Shown: positions 25,766-34,895, counted from the stretch's first letter. The stretch is 62,223 bases of DNA from a virus (IMGVR_UViG_3300014720_000037:1-62223), one strand, 5' to 3'. A program made the numbers and translations. The notes: generated by a model from the letters alone, not told the origin.

Positions 25766-26507
25766 CTAATAATTAACCTTTAAATACTGTTCTATATACT
25801 CTTTATCTTGTGTGAACTCAGGTATATTATCATCTACAACCCACTTAGATCTAACACTATTATTAACAGTGTATGTAGTCTTTACAACACATCTACCTCT
25901 CTTCCAAGAAGTAGGTAGATCATTCCAATTCTTACCTTTAGCAAAGGTTAGATCTTGTACTTGTGACAATGATTTACCATTTAACTCCTTCTGTGAATAT
26001 AATGATTGACCTAATGAGTTAATACTGTTTCTAATAACATCTCTCTGTCTAGCAATAAAGTAGTTATTCACCTCTGCTTCTGGCAAGTTAAAAGCTCTAC
26101 TATCAAAGTATGCAGACCTTCTATTATCACCGCCCCCATATTAAATTACTATAAGTAGTAAACTCAACAGAGGCAATAGCAGCACTAATACTCTCTATCT
26201 TAGACTTGTTATAGTCAAACCAAGCCTCACTTGTTAGCTCTTTATAATCATGTAATAAGATGCTAATCTCATCACTCTGCAAATAAATTACTTGAGCACC
26301 TTGTATTGACTCTGCTAACTTAATAGCTGTTAGATTCATTACTTGTATAAAGTTACTATCAAACCTATCTTTAAGGGGTCTACAGTAGCTATGACCACAT
26401 TTCATATCTAATCTAATAATAACAGGGATATGTCTTGTTAAATAATATTGATGTCTTTTCTCATAAAACGTTTTCATCCTAGTCATAATAGGACAGTGTT
26501 TACTCAT
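25766..26507 (-). pseudogene. Thg1-like 3'-5' RNA polymerase (tRNA-His guanylyltransferase family), frameshifted
   Basis: Two frames join into one 246-aa Thg1 protein when one base is removed from the C5/G5 run at 26133-26137. The first frame has MKTFYEKRH, IPVIIRLDMKCGHSY, FDSNFIQVM and YLQSDEISILL (metal-binding Asp/Glu). The second has GGDNRRSAYFDSRAFNLPEA, EVNNYFIARQRDVIRNSI and a C-terminal KTTYTVNNSVRSKW. Family members add nucleotides to RNA 5' ends in the 3'-5' direction; bacterial and phage Thg1-like proteins can repair 5'-truncated tRNAs. If intact in vivo, this fits the other RNA repair genes here. Confidence 0.8.
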
Positions 26508-26523
26508 ACTTAATACCTCATAT

Positions 26524-26814
26524 TTAATTACTATTATTACTACTATTCATTGCTTCTATTACATAGATCATTGATTCAAAGAAGGCGGGATATTTAGCCA
26601 ACTCCTTATCAATAACATCTAAATCATCATTTGTTATTACAGCTTTATTAGCCAACTCATTATATACAACTTGTATAAACATAAACTCTTGTTGAAGCTT
26701 ATAATACACCTTATATGTAAGCTTACCTATTAATAAGACAGAGTGGTTAGAGGTCTTATTAAACTCTAACCACAACTTACAACATTGTATGTATTGTATG
26801 TGCCTACTAGTCAT
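26524..26814 (-). CDS. hypothetical protein, 96 aa
   Basis: I chose the start MTSRHIQYIQ, whose ATG overlaps the stop of the upstream gene (ATGACTAG). Helical, Tyr/Leu rich, no motif. Ends in an Asn/Ser tail. Confidence 0.55.
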   Translation of the reverse strand: MTSRHIQYIQCCKLWLEFNKTSNHSVLLIGKLTYKVYYKLQQEFMFIQVVYNELANKAVITNDDLDVIDKELAKYPAFFESMIYVIEAMNSSNNSN

Positions 26815-27304
26815 CCACTTCGACATTAGGAAGACTAACAACATCTAATATTAGATCAGCCTTCTTTCTATTATGTTCTTTATCATTGTCAGATAGATCA
26901 TTATAAGGTGTATTAGCCCTATCTAACTCATCAGGTGTGGCTCCTTGTAATGATAAGACATCATTAGCCCATATATCATGTGATAAAGATGCTAATTCTT
27001 CTCTAAGTGCTTCAGCATCTACCCAAGCATCATCAGAATCAACAATTTCTTGTAACTTGTCTTTTAGTTGCTTATTCTCCTCTTCCAAATCAGTAATTTC
27101 ATGATTCCAACCAAAAGCCCAAGTAGCTATAATAAAGTTCCAGACTACATTCCAAATAGGACCAGTATTAAATATACTGATAATAGCAACAATAAGACTA
27201 AGCGCTTTATAGTATTTGTTATAAGCAAAGAAGTCCAACATTGCTAATGTGTATCTACTAGCCTTTCTAAGCAGCCAACTGCTAATTGATTTGATAAGTG
27301 TCAT
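26807..27304 (-). CDS. membrane protein with coiled coil, 165 aa
   Basis: Hydrophobic segments (ALSLIVAIISIF; NVVWNFIIATWAFGW) followed by a charged coiled coil (DLEEENKQLKDKLQEIVD) and an acidic C-terminus. AGAGGAAA precedes the start. It could be a holin-like or membrane-scaffold protein; function unknown. Confidence 0.6.
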   Translation of the reverse strand: MTLIKSISSWLLRKASRYTLAMLDFFAYNKYYKALSLIVAIISIFNTGPIWNVVWNFIIATWAFGWNHEITDLEEENKQLKDKLQEIVDSDDAWVDAEALREELASLSHDIWANDVLSLQGATPDELDRANTPYNDLSDNDKEHNRKKADLILDVVSLPNVEVDD

Positions 27305-27305
27305 G

Positions 27306-27509
27306 TTATTTAATTTCCTCTAAATAGTTTATTGTTTGTTCTTTTAAATAGGTTATTGCTTGTTCTCTTGTATCAAAGAACTTATCCTTTGATGCTGTAT
27401 TAATCACATCATTAATAAAGACAGTACCTCTACTATCATTAGGACTAATATAATGTACATACTCCATAAGAGTATAGTCATAATCTTTATCACATTCTTG
27501 TTCTAGCAT
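27306..27509 (-). CDS. hypothetical protein, about 67 aa
   Basis: A longer version starts with TTG at 27563 and would read through a perfect inverted repeat. I prefer the ATG of MLEQECDKDYDY. The end KEQTINYLEEIK is helical. Its start codon lies within the left arm of the 30-bp hairpin, so translation may be controlled by it. Confidence 0.5.
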   Translation of the reverse strand: MLEQECDKDYDYTLMEYVHYISPNDSRGTVFINDVINTASKDKFFDTREQAITYLKEQTINYLEEIK

Positions 27510-27571
27510 TGTTGCTATATGATCAATATAAACAAGATTTATATATTGATCATATAGCAACAATGCTAGAA
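27501..27571. repeat. 30-bp perfect inverted repeat with 11-nt loop
   Basis: Arms 27501-27530 and 27542-27571 are exact reverse complements. The element covers the last codons of the 27566 gene and the start region of the 27306 gene, so an RNA copy would form a very stable hairpin at the junction of two genes. It has no U-run, so it is not a standard terminator. Confidence 0.9.
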
Positions 27572-27841
27572 GGGGCCTTCATCCTTATTACCTTCTTTTA
27601 AGTCTTTATATATTCTATTATCTCTACAGCTAACCTTATCTAAGTTAGCAAGAATGATGTCAGTTATAAGTTGTCTTATATGATCATATCTTAATTCATC
27701 ATCTGTATACTTATAGTCAGAGCATTCAGATTCTAACTTGTATATAGTATAAGGCACCACCTTTAACTTAGACTTAACAAGAGCTAATACTGAGTCAGAT
27801 AAGCCTTCATCTTCTAAGTAGTAATCAATATTAATTGTCAT
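27566..27841 (-). CDS. hypothetical protein, 91 aa
   Basis: Acidic helical protein (YLEDEGLSDSVLALVKSKL; DELRYDHIRQLITDIIL) ending NKDEGPF inside the inverted repeat. ATGA-type 4-nt overlap with the pth gene. Not recognised. Confidence 0.55.
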   Translation of the reverse strand: MTINIDYYLEDEGLSDSVLALVKSKLKVVPYTIYKLESECSDYKYTDDELRYDHIRQLITDIILANLDKVSCRDNRIYKDLKEGNKDEGPF

Positions 27842-28410
27842 ATAGTAAAAGTATCTCCATGTGTTACAACACCATCTAGTATTAGTTGTATTACATCTAC
27901 TGCTTTTTGTATTGACTTATTAGTAGCTTCTATGTCTGGCTCCTCACCTAACACATAATCAATAATAGATTGACCATTATTAGGACTACCAATACCAACT
28001 TTAACTCTAGTAAAGTCTTCAGTTTGTAGGCTCTGTATTATTGATTTAACACCATTATGACCACCACTAGAACCACCTTCTCTAACCCTAATAGTACCAA
28101 TTGGTAAACTAATATCATCATATACAACTAATATGTTAGCTGGTTTAATGTTTAGTTCTGTCATCACTTTTAGAAGGGGCCCACCACTATCATTCATGCC
28201 AGTAGCTGGTTTAAACATATACACTAGTTGTTTATAACCAATGTATAACCATCCATCCATATTGTGATTAAACACATTATTAGAAGTCCAAATGCCATGC
28301 TTATCAACAAGACTATCAATCACTCTATAACCAATATTATGTTTAGTATTAGAGTATTTAGGCTCTGGATTACCAAGGCCAGCTATTAGTTTTATATTAC
28401 TTATTGTCAT
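27838..28410 (-). CDS. pth: peptidyl-tRNA hydrolase
   Basis: 190 aa, the normal length for bacterial Pth. Catalytic and substrate residues are all present: GLGNPEPKYSNTKHNIGY (Asn and the catalytic His), FKPATGMNDSG, VVYDDISLPIGTIRVR (Asp) and GGSSGGHNGVKSII (Asn). The enzyme frees tRNA from stalled peptidyl-tRNA. It is uncommon in phages; with a tRNA gene, Thg1-like protein, RNA ligase and NUDIX in the same region it suggests the phage maintains the tRNA pool during infection. Confidence 0.95.
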   Translation of the reverse strand: MTISNIKLIAGLGNPEPKYSNTKHNIGYRVIDSLVDKHGIWTSNNVFNHNMDGWLYIGYKQLVYMFKPATGMNDSGGPLLKVMTELNIKPANILVVYDDISLPIGTIRVREGGSSGGHNGVKSIIQSLQTEDFTRVKVGIGSPNNGQSIIDYVLGEEPDIEATNKSIQKAVDVIQLILDGVVTHGDTFTI

Positions 28411-28729
28411 TATTGTTAACCTTATATATTAGTGGATATGGACTGTCTATTGGATAGTCTTTATTATGGGTAAAGCCCCATCTAAAATACCAGTTAAACA
28501 AGGCCTCATAACTTAGACTATTACTATAATACTTAGTAAGATTGACAGGAACTAGTACTATGTCTTTACATTGTAGTTGACAGTATTCTATTATCTTAGA
28601 CAGTAGAGCAGAAGCATAACCTTTACCTCTATAATCATCTTTAATAACAAGGACATCAACTACAATGTAAGGGTCTTTAACCCACAACATAGCATATCCA
28701 TGTTTAGTGTTAATAGTTATATAAGACAT
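28397..28729 (-). CDS. GNAT-family acetyltransferase
   Basis: 110 aa. VVDVLVIKDDYRGKGYASALLSKIIEYC holds beta-4 and the acetyl-CoA pyrophosphate loop (R-G-K-G-Y-A) of GNAT enzymes; the C-terminus has the aromatic FNWYFRWGF segment. Substrate unknown. Overlaps pth by 14 nt. Confidence 0.8.
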   Translation of the reverse strand: MSYITINTKHGYAMLWVKDPYIVVDVLVIKDDYRGKGYASALLSKIIEYCQLQCKDIVLVPVNLTKYYSNSLSYEALFNWYFRWGFTHNKDYPIDSPYPLIYKVNNNDNK

Positions 28730-28744
28730 TAGTAATAACTACTA

Positions 28745-30452
28745 TTAATCTTCATCATCATAGTAAAATTCATTCTCATCATCACTATTATCATTGGAAG
28801 GCCCTCTATACAAGATCTTATCAATCTCACCTTGATCATATGTATATTCTTCTAAAGGAGTATAAGTAGTACATCTAATCTTACTATTGTTATAGTCTTT
28901 AGGAATAGCAACAATATCAGTTGGATCTAGCTCACAAAGTAGTATTGCATCTCTACCATTAACAGCACTACCATAGTGAGGTAGATATTGCCAAGCGCAT
29001 AAGTGTCAACTCTGTTATCTTAAAGGCTTTTTATCCTTTAATTCTAATCCTTTCGGTTTATAATGATTTAATAAATAATTATTATATTTTCTATCTATTG
29101 ATAAACATCCAGGGTAATAAATTTCAGATAAGAATTTATTACCACTTACTTTTAAAGTTAACTTATAAGTATTATTTTGTTTACTAATAGAAAAACAATT
29201 TCCATAATTATTTAATATGTATTGACCTAATTGATTAATAAAGGTTTCACTTGCGGATATTATACAAGCTTGTCTACTTAAACAGCCATCTCCATCCCAA
29301 CAACCTCTTATTAAATCAAACATATAAATACTATTTATATTAGGTAAACTAACCGTAAAAGATTTCTTTTGAGTAATTGAATATTTCTCTAAATCTTTAA
29401 CCATTTGTTTACATCCAATACACAACAAAACATATTTATATTCTATTACTTTAAAACAATAATTATCTACACCTAAATCTAAAAGAAATTTATCTAATAT
29501 ATCTTTATCTTTTATATGTAACTTTATATTTACTGTTTTGCCTTGATGAATATACCCATCACTTAAAATAAGCCCAAGAAAATAAGCTTTATTTGAGGTG
29601 TCTATATTTTCAAAGTAATTTTTAGGCCAATTGTATTTAATCATTAAATATTAGTTCAGACTATCTTTTCATCCTATTATACTATAGGATGTCCCTGCCT
29701 CGTGGATTTATTATATTCTGATATTTCTATCAGGTTCAAAATCTAGTCGTTGCACCTGACTAATATATTACTATTAGCCTTCAGTTGCTGATTACCATAT
29801 ACCATATTAAGTACTTAGGCTTCCAGTTTATTTCAGGGATTTATTACCTACTAATCACTTAGTAGGAGGCCACACAGTTTAGCCCATATGAACATGTCTT
29901 TTCAATGTCATCATCAACTAGTCTTCTTTCTACTTGTACAGGTTTTCCTAATTCATTCTTAAACTTACCAGTGTACAAATCAACAAACACATTAGGATCA
30001 CTAGTTCTTTTAACAATCTTATACATGATTAGATTGCCCTTCTCATTAATAACAATGTTGTTATGACTAATAAAGTCAAACAAGCAGTTATTAACTCTAT
30101 AACTAGGATTAAGTTTAAGCTTTTCCCAGAACAATATTAAAGGTTGTACTGATGCTTCATCTTGTTTGAACATAGCAACAAGAGACTTAATTAAAGCTGT
30201 AGGTAGTGCCTCTTGTTGGCCCTCTTTATTAATATAAGTAACAACACCATCTACTATTGATAGGCCTTGATTATTGTACTTATTATTAATATTAGTAGCG
30301 GGGTCTAACAAGTCTTCTAACCCTTTAACATCTCCCTCTTTAATAAGAGTTAAAGCAGTTTCATATCTACTATCTGATTGATAGATTACAAAGGGCCTAC
30401 CCTTAACAATTGTATTTAATCTATCACTATGAATGTTATATGGAATGGCCAT
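28745..30452 (-). CDS. rIIB: RIIB-like protector protein, gene split by a group I intron
   Basis: Exon 1 is 30452-29872 and exon 2 is 28997-28745. Joining them gives 277 aa (T4 RIIB is 312) with a continuous CSYGLNCVAWQYLPHYG, matching the length and pattern of T4 RIIB around CSYGLHF. Exon 1 also has NNIVINEKGNLIMYKIVKR and YTGKFKNELG; exon 2 has CELDPTDIVAIPKDYNNSKI. The start overlaps the end of rIIA by 17 nt, the T4 gene order. RIIB is a membrane-associated accessory protein linked to exclusion and lysis inhibition in T4. The splice points are inferred: exon 1 ends in U and the intron ends in G. Confidence 0.85.
28998..29871 (-). other. group I intron in rIIB
   Basis: About 874 nt. The catalytic core lies between the 5' splice site and the endonuclease ORF: GTGCAACGACTAGA (P7 5' strand, GACTA) pairs with AAGATAGTCTGAAC (P7 3' strand, TAGTC), separated by a P8-like hairpin CATCCTAT...ATAGGATG. 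A CCTACTAA/TTAGTAGG hairpin follows the 5' splice site. A LAGLIDADG gene fills the 3' part, as in many mobile phage introns. Self-splicing is inferred. Confidence 0.85.
29015..29644 (-). CDS. LAGLIDADG homing endonuclease (intron-encoded)
   Basis: 209 aa. Two LAGLIDADG-type motifs: YFLGLILSDGYI (about residue 20) and FDLIRGCWDGDGCL (about residue 108), so a single-chain two-motif enzyme. It lies wholly within the rIIB intron and would cut intron-less rIIB alleles to spread the intron. A-rich codon use differs from the exons. Confidence 0.92.
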   Translation of the reverse strand: MIKYNWPKNYFENIDTSNKAYFLGLILSDGYIHQGKTVNIKLHIKDKDILDKFLLDLGVDNYCFKVIEYKYVLLCIGCKQMVKDLEKYSITQKKSFTVSLPNINSIYMFDLIRGCWDGDGCLSRQACIISASETFINQLGQYILNNYGNCFSISKQNNTYKLTLKVSGNKFLSEIYYPGCLSIDRKYNNYLLNHYKPKGLELKDKKPLR

Positions 30453-32388
30453 TATTATTACCTCTAAAGCTGTCTTCTAACATGATATATCTTTCTAAAT
30501 AGTCAGACTTAATATCTTGTCTAAATAGTGGATATAGATTATATATATCCTTTAATAGATCTTTCAAATTAAAAGATGCTTCTGGAACATCAATAACATT
30601 ATTAATAATAAGATTATCAATAAATTTACTATGTCTACCCTCATAAAACCTATTAAACTTAATAGCTTCATTTAAGTATTTAGTAATAATATGATTAGGA
30701 TTGTTAGTTATAAAAGAGGCTAAGATAGAGGGCTTATTAAAAGTTACATTATATACCTCATATGACTTATATATTAGATAGTTAGAATCAATGTCTTTTA
30801 AATAACCTCTAAGCATATTATGACCACATGCCCAATGATCTTTAACATAATCAACATGACTTGTTATGTATAAATCACAATTAAAGTAGTCAAATAAACG
30901 CCCCCTAAATATAGGATCTTTTGCTACATACTTATAATAAAAGTCCATTGACAGATATGTATAAGACTCATTCAAATCAATGTTTAACTCTCTACCTAAA
31001 CCCTCCAATCTAGACAATCTATAACACTTCTTAGTAGTGCTAATAGTTCTAGTTCTAGTTGTCTTACTAGTAGGAGGTGCTATTGTAATCACAGAGGATA
31101 GAGGTGTTAAATTATAGAAGCTATTATCAATATTATTAACAATAACAACTTTAGTTAGATCTATATTTAACTGTGCTTTTAAAGCCTTAGTTGGCACCTC
31201 ATATGACAAGTCATTATAATAAAATGTATTATTTTTATTAGAAGAATCAAAGTAAACTGTCTTATTATCTTGTCTTAAATGATTATCCTTTTTATTAGAT
31301 CTAAACGTAGTAACACTTTTAAGCCAAACGTCTGTATTAGGCAATGTTTTACCCTTCCAAGTAAAAGGCACATTATCTAAGTTATTCTCTAACAAGAACT
31401 TAGACACTTGAGTTATAGAGTTAAACTCTAACAAAGAATTAGTAACAAACTCCTTATGATCTTCTACAACTTGATTAATACAACTACATATAAACTGTTT
31501 AGTTCTAGTGCTAAGTTGAATTGACTTGTCTGCTGCTTGATCCACAGCACCAATAGGAATATCCAATACTATAGTTTTATTATTAGATATAGTATTAAAG
31601 TATTTATTTACTTCTAGGACATTGTTTAACAACATATTAAAGTCATAGAAGTTTAAGTTATTTGGTAGGCCCCCTATAAGACCTAACAATTTACTACTAT
31701 ACCTACCTTTATTATTAACAGCTTTAAATGACTTATAAGCCAGATCAAACTTACAAGGCACAACTAATTCCTTATTAATAGTAATAGGAGTAGTAACATA
31801 TTCAACCGTCTCTCTAACATACTGTTCAACTAAGGTAAAGTCCTCTTTTTTAATAGGATAACTAATAGTAACACCAGTACCTTCTTGTGTTATCTCTTCT
31901 AATAAGAATGAAACAAAGACCTTATTATTATCATTAGATACAACATATTCTCTTCTAACATTAGTATATTCCCCTTCAAACAGTTCACTAGTTATGCTTA
32001 CAACAGTGAACAAATCAGCATAGGCTAGAGGTGACATTCTGCCAATTCCAATGCCTCCGAGTGAAGTATTATCTGAAGACTTAGTTGAAAGACCCACCTT
32101 AGTATAATCATTTAACATAAAGTCTTTAGACATACCATTAGCCCAATCTCTAATAATAAGATTAGAGTTAAAGTAGTTAGGTAAAGTTATGTCAACTGAC
32201 TTTTCTACATTAAACTTATTATGTTCATCTAAACTGTTAGACAGAGATTCTCTAATGCTTGCTAGAAGGGGGTTCTTATAGATATTATTTCTAAGCAAGC
32301 TAATGATTAGACCAGCTTGTTGTTCATCAATTGAGAACACCACTTGATCCATATTAGAAGCAAATGGTTGATTAATTGTTGGAATCAT
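30436..32388 (-). CDS. rIIA: RIIA-like protector protein (GHKL ATPase fold)
   Basis: 650 aa from the ATG of MIPTINQPF; T4 RIIA is 725. The N-terminal GHKL/Bergerat ATP-binding domain is clear: SIRESLSNSLDEHNK (N box), RDWANGMSKDF (G1) and GGIGIGRMSPLAYAD (G2). The rest is unassigned. With rIIB downstream it recreates the T4 rIIA-rIIB pair. In T4, rII mutants are excluded by the lambda Rex system, so a role against host or prophage defence is plausible. Confidence 0.88.
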   Translation of the reverse strand: MIPTINQPFASNMDQVVFSIDEQQAGLIISLLRNNIYKNPLLASIRESLSNSLDEHNKFNVEKSVDITLPNYFNSNLIIRDWANGMSKDFMLNDYTKVGLSTKSSDNTSLGGIGIGRMSPLAYADLFTVVSITSELFEGEYTNVRREYVVSNDNNKVFVSFLLEEITQEGTGVTISYPIKKEDFTLVEQYVRETVEYVTTPITINKELVVPCKFDLAYKSFKAVNNKGRYSSKLLGLIGGLPNNLNFYDFNMLLNNVLEVNKYFNTISNNKTIVLDIPIGAVDQAADKSIQLSTRTKQFICSCINQVVEDHKEFVTNSLLEFNSITQVSKFLLENNLDNVPFTWKGKTLPNTDVWLKSVTTFRSNKKDNHLRQDNKTVYFDSSNKNNTFYYNDLSYEVPTKALKAQLNIDLTKVVIVNNIDNSFYNLTPLSSVITIAPPTSKTTRTRTISTTKKCYRLSRLEGLGRELNIDLNESYTYLSMDFYYKYVAKDPIFRGRLFDYFNCDLYITSHVDYVKDHWACGHNMLRGYLKDIDSNYLIYKSYEVYNVTFNKPSILASFITNNPNHIITKYLNEAIKFNRFYEGRHSKFIDNLIINNVIDVPEASFNLKDLLKDIYNLYPLFRQDIKSDYLERYIMLEDSFRGNNNGHSI

Positions 32389-32445
32389 AATTAAGTACAA
32401 ATAAGGTTAACAGATTACCCCTTAATTAGCACATTAATTACAGAC

Positions 32446-33027
32446 TTAATTAGCTTTAACTTGTTTATTTAATAACTCATTAGACAATCTAAGATCTTCT
32501 AATTCAATGCCTTGCCAAGTTACTTCATTGAACAGATAAAACAATCTACAAGCAACATAATTAAAATCTTTTAACTTATTAATAGGCAACCATTCATTCT
32601 TAGAAATAGATTCAAAGAAGGTGCCATCTTGTTGACCATTAACGTTTAAAGATGAATCAACAAAGGCATAGAACATATGAACTAATTCATCAGACTGAGT
32701 ACCAACTAGATAGTCAAACAAATAAATTGGAGTTACACTATAACCACTTTCTTCTAACACCTCTCTAGTAGCAGCTTGTAATGGTGTTTCTCCTTCATCT
32801 ATTGAGCCAGTAATAGGACAAGGGAATAACTTTTGTTCACTATCCAAATCAGCATTGTGTCTAGGTAGAGGCTGCCATCTAACAAGGACCAACTGTTTAG
32901 CCAAGTCAACTAAGAAGACAGCAACAGAGTCTCTACCTTTTCTTCTACTGTAATAAAACTTATTAGGCGTTTCTATTAGTTCCAACCAACCACCAGGGCT
33001 AGTATAAACAACTTGTTCTTTAGACAT
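32446..33027 (-). CDS. NUDIX hydrolase
   Basis: 193 aa. Complete NUDIX box: GSIDEGETPLQAATREVLEE followed by SGY, with a preceding substrate-binding strand VAVFLVDLAKQLVLVRW. Shape resembles ADP-ribose or ADP-sugar pyrophosphatases, but the substrate cannot be fixed. It may act in nucleotide or NAD-derivative clean-up together with the macro- and NADAR-like proteins in the window. Confidence 0.9.
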   Translation of the reverse strand: MSKEQVVYTSPGGWLELIETPNKFYYSRRKGRDSVAVFLVDLAKQLVLVRWQPLPRHNADLDSEQKLFPCPITGSIDEGETPLQAATREVLEESGYSVTPIYLFDYLVGTQSDELVHMFYAFVDSSLNVNGQQDGTFFESISKNEWLPINKLKDFNYVACRLFYLFNEVTWQGIELEDLRLSNELLNKQVKAN

Positions 33028-33054
33028 ATATTAATACGTTATTATTATTTACTA

Positions 33055-33237
33055 TTATTTTCTATACAAACACTTATCATTTCCACAATACTTCTCTGCA
33101 ATATCCCTATCTGTTTCACCACACTCTTTACATTTAAAAGCAGTAATAGGAATTAGTAATATGGCCCGTTTAAATGGCCCTTTATTATTCAATTTAACAG
33201 GTTGATTATTAACCCTATCAACAACACAACAAGACAT
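33055..33237 (-). CDS. small zinc-ribbon protein, 60 aa
   Basis: Start chosen at MSCCVVDRVNNQ. C-terminal CKECGETD and YCGNDKC form a four-cysteine zinc ribbon. A role in transcription or nucleic-acid binding is possible; not recognised further. Confidence 0.6.
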   Translation of the reverse strand: MSCCVVDRVNNQPVKLNNKGPFKRAILLIPITAFKCKECGETDRDIAEKYCGNDKCLYRK

Positions 33238-33299
33238 ATATAATACTCCTTTAATTACTTTATATAACAACTATTATTTAACTACAACCTAACTACAAC

Positions 33300-33986
33300 C
33301 TAACCAATAACATTACAATATTCATCTACTGTTCCATTGTTTATTAATTGATAGAGATAAACAGTTTTATCCAACATCTTTCTAATAAAGCGGCCAGCAA
33401 AGGCAATTACTTGTTTAATCTTATTAGGAGTGTTATTACTACTATACATATAACCACTATAATCAAATGTCATAGCAACAGTTAAAGCAATAACACCCAT
33501 AATAAACTTGGCCCAATTCTTAACCTTATTACCCTGCTTATTAATAGATGTTCTAAGGCCCATTAACACACCACCAACCTTATAAAATGATTTAATAGTG
33601 AATGTACAAACCTTTCTTTGATGTCTAGTAACTAAAGCATGATCTTCTTCAGTTAGATAGACCAAGTTAGAAGGCCTATTGTCTAGAGTATTCCCTGACA
33701 GATGATGAGTAACATGTTCACCAGCAGAGCCATCCATTGGCTTATTAGGACTAACAAAGAGGAAAGCTATTACTTGATGTTCACTGACCAAGTTCTTACT
33801 TCTATTAGGAGCAAACAACCAATAACCAAACTCTTCTAACAACTCTTTAATACAAGTATTAGCGGGTCTAGTTAGATCAAACATTTTATACTTATGGTGG
33901 CCCTTTTTATTCTTATTAGTAAGATATGAGGGACAACCGTCTAACAAGTCTTTAACTTCACTATATGATGGTTTAGATTTAGTCAT
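33300..33986 (-). CDS. HNH-type endonuclease-like protein with membrane segment
   Basis: 228 aa. GEHVTHHLSGNTLDNRPSNL then VYLTEEDHALV is an HNH motif (H-H ... N ... H). An N-terminal part (FGYWLFAPNRSKNLVSEH) fits DNA-binding pre-modules. Unusually, the C-terminal half has a hydrophobic helix (FIMGVIALTVAMTFDYSG). Either a homing-type endonuclease or a membrane-targeted relative. Confidence 0.65.
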   Translation of the reverse strand: MTKSKPSYSEVKDLLDGCPSYLTNKNKKGHHKYKMFDLTRPANTCIKELLEEFGYWLFAPNRSKNLVSEHQVIAFLFVSPNKPMDGSAGEHVTHHLSGNTLDNRPSNLVYLTEEDHALVTRHQRKVCTFTIKSFYKVGGVLMGLRTSINKQGNKVKNWAKFIMGVIALTVAMTFDYSGYMYSSNNTPNKIKQVIAFAGRFIRKMLDKTVYLYQLINNGTVDEYCNVIG

Positions 33987-34096
33987 TTATAAATACCCTT
34001 TATATTTATTGTTTATTGTTTATTAAACTAGTAATTAAAAAGCCCACTACTACTAGGCTGTTAATCCCCCGCCAAACGAAGGAGGCACAAGTAATA

Positions 34097-34231
34097 ATGG
34101 ACTTTTTAATTCAAACAACAAACACAATAATAATTATTAGTAGACTAACATTGACTCTTGCTTACTTCTACTTATTTCTCCAAGTAGACAGATCAAGGGT
34201 GATACTAGTCACTACAGGGCATACACATTAA
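34097..34231 (+). CDS. small membrane peptide, 44 aa
   Basis: Strong Shine-Dalgarno AAGGAGG lies 12 nt before the ATG, one of the best in the window. Product MDFLIQTTNTIIIISRLTL and onward has one membrane helix (IIIISRLTLTLAYFYLFL) and a charged tail. Small phage membrane peptides can act on host transport or lysis; no specific role recognised. An upstream in-frame extension lacks this site. Confidence 0.5.
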   Translation: MDFLIQTTNTIIIISRLTLTLAYFYLFLQVDRSRVILVTTGHTH

Positions 34232-34409
34232 CTAGCTTAACCAGTTAAGCAGCGTTACCTGTTCAAACAAATACAATTGGTGCTTTTTGTTTATGTAATA
34301 CATCATAACATAAGATTCCAAACATTGCAACTACAAAATATAGGCACCAATAATATTCTAGATTAAGTTATAATATAGACATAAACTAATTAACACAGGA
34401 ATAACTACA
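34232..34409. other. intergenic region with hairpins
   Basis: Contains a 7-bp hairpin GCTTAAC/GTTAAGC just after the small membrane peptide and a wider inverted repeat ATTGGTGC (34276) / GCACCAAT (34344). Probably regulatory or terminator structure; no gene seen. Confidence 0.35.
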
Positions 34410-34811
34410 ATGACTAAAATAACTAACTACAACTTCTATGATGAGACATCTATTCCTGCTAAGCAATTATATGTAAAGGAGCCACAGTTTTACATTATTG
34501 GCCCTGCTGAGTATGACAACTTAAGGTATCTACCAATATCCGTAGGAGTAACTACAAACCCAATTGAGTTAATACAATCCTTACAAAAAAGGGCCACACC
34601 CTCTCTTAAATTTTACAATCTAATACAAAGAGAGAATGAGCAAGCTTGCTATAACACTCTATTATCAGTGTTTGACAATATGATTGTTAGAGGAACTGAA
34701 TGGATAGATGTTGACAGACAAATACTTGCTAATCTAAAGAGAAATAGACTAATCTCATCTAATATAAAGACAAGGATGAGTGACAAATTAGATGAGTTAG
34801 GTATTGCATAG
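34410..34811 (+). CDS. T5orf172/GIY-YIG-related protein, 133 aa
   Basis: Pattern YIIGPAEYDN ... ISVGVTTNPIELIQSLQKRA ... ENEQACYNTLLSVFDNM ... GTEWIDVD follows the T5orf172 layout (strand, G-x-T, R helix, E helix, W). The catalytic residues are only partly kept, so enzymatic activity is uncertain. Isolated plus-strand gene between minus-strand operons. Confidence 0.4.
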   Translation: MTKITNYNFYDETSIPAKQLYVKEPQFYIIGPAEYDNLRYLPISVGVTTNPIELIQSLQKRATPSLKFYNLIQRENEQACYNTLLSVFDNMIVRGTEWIDVDRQILANLKRNRLISSNIKTRMSDKLDELGIA

Positions 34812-34856
34812 TAGTAAGAATTAGAATATAATAAATAAAGAGTTACTATTTTTACT

Positions 34857-34893
34857 CACATTTTTTTGGCCCCCCTTAAACAAGGGCCATTTT
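34857..34893. terminator. bidirectional terminator
   Basis: TGGCCC pairs with GGGCCA, with CTT/AAG inside, flanked by T7 on the left and A/T runs on the right. Located between the convergent genes ending at 34811 and 34896. Confidence 0.7.
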
Positions 34894-34895
34894 TA

